Assembly (NCBI GenBank): GCA_030150305.1
Contig: JASLGD010000448.1
Span: forward strand, 1-9,243
Reading direction: 5' to 3'
DNA from: Caldimonas sp.
GTDB lineage: Bacteria; Pseudomonadota; Gammaproteobacteria; Burkholderiales; Burkholderiaceae_C
DNA length: 9,243 bases
This document shows positions 6,185 to 9,243 of this stretch, piece after piece (the first letter of the stretch is position 1; the number at the start of each line of letters is the position of its first letter). Position numbers and translations under genes: made by a program. The notes under the pieces were generated by a model. That model saw only the letters and a list, made by a program, of their open reading frames with translations, did no database searches and was not told where the DNA came from.

Positions 6185-8956
6185 TCAGGCGCCGGCGCGC
6201 TGCAGGCGCGCCGCGAGGGCCTGCTCGAGCGTGTCGGCGCTGTCGGCGAGATGCGCTCGCGTCTCCTCGCTCAGACCCTGGCGGCGGCTCGCCGCGCGGA
6301 TCTTGTCGAGCAGCGCGTGCGCCTGCACGCGCACGAGGCTGCGCGTGTCGGCGCGCGCCGCGGCGGCGGGCCGCAGCAGCAGCGCCGAGATCCGGTTGAT
6401 GTGCTCGCGCTGGATGTCGCGGCGCAACGGCGCGATCTCGCTCTTGGTGTCGAGCTCGCTCCACACCGCCTGCGTCAGCCGACCGTACAGCTCGGACATG
6501 CGCAGCGCCCGGGCGTTCCCGCTCGGCGCCTTCTCGCTGCTCTCGAGCAGCCGCGTCGCGACGGTGTCGCTCATCAGCTGCGCGAGCAGCGCGCGCTGCA
6601 GCCCGAGCACCTGCTCCGACGGCGAATAGTCGGTCTGCGCCGAGCCGTCGCCGCCGCGCAGCGCCTCCCAGCGCTCGCTGAAGTCGGTGCCGAGCTTCCT
6701 CTGCAACGCCGGCGAGACGCGGAAGCTGTCGGCCGAGAGCAGGCTGCCGGTGATGAGGTCGAGCGCGTCGCGCTGCTCCGCTGCCGGCACCGGCGAGAGC
6801 GGGTCGCGGCCGGTGCCGGGCGCGTCGCGCAGCGTGCGAACGCCGCCGATCTGGCGCGACAGCACGTTCGCGGCGCGCGCGACGTCGCGCAGCGCGTAGC
6901 TCACCGAGCGTTTCAGCACGTTGTAGTCCTGGTCGGGACGCAGCGTTCGCGTCTCCTGGCGCTTCAGCAGCTCCTGCGCGATCGCGATCCGCTTCTTCGC
7001 GAACGCGATGACGTCGCTGCCGAGGTCGAACTGCAGCGTCTCGGGGTCGACGCCGATGAAGTTGTCCTCGTCGGTGCCGTACGCGAGCAGCGGCTCGGCG
7101 CTGCGGCCGGCGATCTTCTCGAGCGCGGCGCGCTCCTGGGCCGCGGTGAGGCCCGACGGCAGCGGCTTGTACGCGTACTCGATCGCCCAGTAGTCGTACG
7201 GCCCGAGCGTGTCGTTGAACGGCGTGCCGTAGCGCTCGCGCGGCTCGTCGGCGGCATTGAGGTTGATCGGCGCGTACTCCATCACCGAGCCGGCGATGCC
7301 GTTCGCCTTCGTGAACGCCGGATCGGCGAGCTGCTGCTGCGAATACACGCGCGACGCGCGGAAGTTGTGGCGCAGGCCCAGCGTGTGGCCGACCTCGTGC
7401 ATCGTCACGTCCTTGAGGTAGGCGTTGACGAACGCCTCGGCCTCGGGGCTGCCGGGCTCGAGGTCGCCGCGCGCCTCGAGCACGTCGCTCGCGTACGTCA
7501 TCTGCTCGGCGGCGGCGTCGCCGTAGATGCAGAGCTTGCCGGCGAGCAGGCGCGCGAGTTGCTCGGGCGACGGGTTGGCGGGACCGAAGGCGTCCTCGAC
7601 TCCGCCGGCGAGGATCTGCGAGCGCGCGGCGCGGATGTTGCGCGACGACAGGCTCTCGATGCCGATGTCGGCGTCGAGAATCTCGCCGTTGCGCGGGTCG
7701 ACGTGGCTCGGCCCGATCGCGCCGAACGTCGGCGACGCGTTCGTCATCCAGCGGATCGACGCGCGGCCGAAGTCGAGCGTGTCGAAGTCGGCGTTGTCGG
7801 GCTGCACCTCGACGCGGATCGCGTCCTTGAAGCCGATCTTCTCGAAGGCCTTGTTCCATTCGAGGACGCCGGCGGTGATCGCGGGCCGGTACTTGACCGG
7901 GATCGTGCGGTCGAGCCAGTAGACGATCGGCTTGACCGGCTCGGAGAGCGGCGCGCTCGGGTCCTTCTTCTCGAGCCGCCAGCGGTTGACGAAGCGCTGC
8001 CGCGGCGTTCGCTGCAGGTCGTTGCTGAAGTCGTAGCGGCCGCTCTCGAAGTAGCCGACGCGCGCATCGGCGGGGCGGCCGTGCATCGGCTCGGCCGGCA
8101 GCCGCGCGAGCGAATAGTGGATCGTGAGGAAGAGGCTGCGCGGATCGGGCAGCGAGCGCGGCGCCGACGGCGCGAGCCCCGGCGGCATGCCGGGCTGCGG
8201 CACCGAGATCGACGCCGTCGCGTAGTGGCCGAGCACCTCGAGGACGAGCGCGTCGGGAGTCGAGCGCGCCTGCGTGATCGCCGAGTTGCGCGCGTCGAAC
8301 GCGTAGCCCTGGCGATACGTCCGCTGCAGCTCCATGCCGAAGGCGAGCAGGTCGGCGAGGAAGAGCGAGTTCGCCTCGACGAGCACCGCCTTGTGCTCGG
8401 GCTCGGGCAGGCTCAGCACCGGCGCGCTCGCGAGCAGGCTCGGCGAATAGCCGGCCGCGATCGCGGCGGCTTCCGGAGTGCCCGGCGTCGCCACGTAGCC
8501 GACGTTCAGCCAGATCAGCTGCACCTGGTTGTGGATGCGGCGGAACTCGACGATGCCGTCGTCCTGCATCAGGCCGCCGTAGAAGTTGCGCTCGCCGATG
8601 CCGGTCTTCAGCTTCGGCGAGAGGAAGAACGGCTTGTCGAAGTCGTCGGGCTTGAGCTCGAGCCAGACCTTGTCGTCCTTCTGCCAGAACGCGAACACGC
8701 CGTCGGTCCGCTTCGCGTCCTTGACGACGTCGGCGAACGGCCTCAGGCCGCCTGCGGCCGCGACGACCGGCGGCGCGCCGGGCGGCCGCAGCCCGGACGC
8801 CGCGCCGCCGGGCCCGGTGACTCCGCTCGGCGCGGACGCGCTCGCGGTCGGCGCCGGAGCGCCGTTGATGAACGTCTGGAACGTCGTGCAGCCGGTCAGC
8901 ACGGCGCCGGCCGCGGCGACGATGCCGAGCGCGCGGGCTGGAGTGAAGCGGGGCAT
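6185..8956 (-). CDS. Lipoprotein zinc-dependent metalloprotease (metzincin-type, DUF5117/DUF4953 family)
   Basis: A 923-residue extracytoplasmic peptidase of unknown substrate. It starts with a lipoprotein signal peptide: MPRF, a hydrophobic core, and lipobox LTGC with the modified cysteine at C23. Thr follows the Cys, not Asp, so the outer membrane is the likely site. A Pro/Ala/Ser/Gly-rich linker (about 32-70) leads into the long N-terminal region of the DUF5118/DUF5117 type, then the catalytic domain (about 340-700, from PIVYWLDRTIP). The extended zinc motif HEVGHTLGLRH at 520-530 fits HExxHxxGxxH exactly: ligands H520, H524 and H530, catalytic E521. M559 in GSVMEYAP is a good Met-turn candidate. 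The remaining C-terminal part is mainly charged and helical-looking, probably supporting the fold. The ATG at 8956 has GAGGA five bases upstream and gives the lipobox at the right distance. It is convergent with the small repeat gene and lies 107 bases downstream of ettA. Family names come from memory of similar proteins annotated as zinc-dependent metalloprotease; the catalytic motif is read directly. Confidence 0.93.
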   Translation of the reverse strand: MPRFTPARALGIVAAAGAVLTGCTTFQTFINGAPAPTASASAPSGVTGPGGAASGLRPPGAPPVVAAAGGLRPFADVVKDAKRTDGVFAFWQKDDKVWLELKPDDFDKPFFLSPKLKTGIGERNFYGGLMQDDGIVEFRRIHNQVQLIWLNVGYVATPGTPEAAAIAAGYSPSLLASAPVLSLPEPEHKAVLVEANSLFLADLLAFGMELQRTYRQGYAFDARNSAITQARSTPDALVLEVLGHYATASISVPQPGMPPGLAPSAPRSLPDPRSLFLTIHYSLARLPAEPMHGRPADARVGYFESGRYDFSNDLQRTPRQRFVNRWRLEKKDPSAPLSEPVKPIVYWLDRTIPVKYRPAITAGVLEWNKAFEKIGFKDAIRVEVQPDNADFDTLDFGRASIRWMTNASPTFGAIGPSHVDPRNGEILDADIGIESLSSRNIRAARSQILAGGVEDAFGPANPSPEQLARLLAGKLCIYGDAAAEQMTYASDVLEARGDLEPGSPEAEAFVNAYLKDVTMHEVGHTLGLRHNFRASRVYSQQQLADPAFTKANGIAGSVMEYAPINLNAADEPRERYGTPFNDTLGPYDYWAIEYAYKPLPSGLTAAQERAALEKIAGRSAEPLLAYGTDEDNFIGVDPETLQFDLGSDVIAFAKKRIAIAQELLKRQETRTLRPDQDYNVLKRSVSYALRDVARAANVLSRQIGGVRTLRDAPGTGRDPLSPVPAAEQRDALDLITGSLLSADSFRVSPALQRKLGTDFSERWEALRGGDGSAQTDYSPSEQVLGLQRALLAQLMSDTVATRLLESSEKAPSGNARALRMSELYGRLTQAVWSELDTKSEIAPLRRDIQREHINRISALLLRPAAAARADTRSLVRVQAHALLDKIRAASRRQGLSEETRAHLADSADTLEQALAARLQRAGA

Positions 8957-8990
8957 GGAGATCCTCGGCGGAGGCCAATGAGCGCGTTCG

Positions 8991-9034
8991 ATGGTACGGC
9001 GCAGATTTGGTTCGCGAAACGGGCGAAATTCGCG
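8991..9034 (-). promoter_or_regulatory. Candidate promoter/operator patch upstream of the metalloprotease
   Basis: On the minus strand TTTCGC (9014-9019) and TACCAT (8991-8996) are 17 bases apart. The -10 is a 4/6 match to consensus and the -35 is poor. The patch also holds overlapping inverted repeats: the 8-bp palindrome TTCGCGAA (9011-9018), GCGAA/TTCGC around one base (9023-9033), and CGCGAA (9013-9018) with TTCGCG (9029-9034). It is locally AT-richer than its surroundings, as expected for a control region, but no single element is strong. The rest of 8957-9063 holds nothing else I can name. Confidence 0.25.
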
Positions 9035-9063
9035 GCCGGGCCCTCAGCGCGTCGCAATGCGCG

Positions 9064-9243
9064 CTAGTGCATCGGCCGGAAGCGCAGCCGGTGCGGCCGC
9101 GCGCCCTCCTCGCCGAGGCGCTTCTTCTTGTCGGCCTCGTACTCCTGGTAGTTGCCGCCGTAGAAGAACCACTTCGAGTCGCCCTCGGCGGCGAGGATGT
9201 GGGTGCAGATGCGGTCGAGGAACCAGCGGTCGTGGCTGATGAC
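9064..9243 (-). CDS. ettA: Energy-dependent translational throttle protein EttA (ABC-F), C-terminal 59 residues
   Basis: Read on the minus strand, the frame enters at 9243 and ends with TAG at 9066-9064. EttA is a cytoplasmic ABC-F ATPase that binds the ribosomal E site and gates early elongation according to ATP/ADP. The visible fragment begins at the H-loop/switch of the second ATPase domain (VISHDRWFLDR) and continues through HILAAEGDS, FYGGNYQEYEADKKKRLGEE and PHRLRFRPMH. This order of H-loop, GNYQEYEADK and a basic PHR-type tail is characteristic of EttA rather than Uup or other ABC-F members. The gene is cut by the right edge of the window, so its ATP-binding Walker motifs and P-site linker are not visible. 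It is followed on the same strand by the metalloprotease, 107 bases away, with no clear terminator between them. Confidence 0.93.
   Translation of the reverse strand, partial: VISHDRWFLDRICTHILAAEGDSKWFFYGGNYQEYEADKKKRLGEEGARPHRLRFRPMH

Noticed and set aside
5193..8978. Very long open frame on the minus strand, over 1200 codons, covering the protease and reaching back into the GGDEF-EAL gene
   Set aside because: It is a different minus-strand frame from the protease, is Arg/Ala-rich without motifs, and overlaps three well-supported genes. High third-position GC removes stop codons from shadow frames.
6251..9067. Open frame of about 938 codons on the + strand antisense to the metalloprotease
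   Set aside because: The translation is a low-complexity Arg/Ala/Val/Leu/Glu composition typical of the complement of GC-rich coding DNA, with no recognisable domain or ribosome-binding site.
1..9243. CRISPR array, tRNA/rRNA genes, insertion sequences or prophage genes
   Set aside because: No regularly spaced repeats, tRNA-like cloverleaf, rRNA sequence, transposase or phage motif seen on either strand.

Overview
The window is very GC-rich (about 70% or more by eye), densely coded chromosomal DNA with six genes, two of them cut by the window edges. Gene content and style (type II NADH dehydrogenase, long three-domain aminopeptidase P, membrane-bound GGDEF-EAL protein, lipoprotein metzincin, EttA) fit a proteobacterium. 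A high-GC betaproteobacterium of the Burkholderiales type is my best guess; that is inference, since there is no rRNA or other marker. I see no mobile element, tRNA, rRNA or CRISPR array.

Layout. 1-1380 (+): NADH:quinone oxidoreductase type II, open at the left edge. 1411-3222 (+): Xaa-Pro aminopeptidase, only 30 bases after ndh and probably co-transcribed. 3223-3483: intergenic, with a perfect hairpin and no gene. 3484-5541 (+): seven-helix membrane protein with GGDEF and EAL domains, both with intact catalytic motifs. 5542-5769: intergenic, with a 14-bp palindrome and a strong Shine-Dalgarno. 5770-6108 (+): small, probably exported protein built around three copies of an LPTVTVVGRR-like motif. 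6148-6180: strong rho-independent terminator for the + strand. 6185-8956 (-): large outer-membrane-type lipoprotein zinc metalloprotease, convergent with the small gene. 8957-9063: short spacer with an AT-richer inverted-repeat patch. 9064-9243 (-): C-terminal 59 residues of the ABC-F translation factor EttA.

How they relate. No single pathway links all six. ndh and pepP are housekeeping genes (respiratory NADH oxidation and proline-peptide turnover). The GGDEF-EAL protein would make or break c-di-GMP in response to a membrane signal; its N-terminal region looks like a worn MHYT-type sensor. The small repeat protein and the metalloprotease are both predicted to act outside the cytoplasm, but they sit on opposite strands and nothing shows that they work together.

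The most unusual element is the small protein at 5770-6108. Its three repeats resemble the TonB box of TonB-dependent receptors (FecA: DALTVVG), yet there is no receptor barrel attached, and the repeats differ mostly at synonymous positions.
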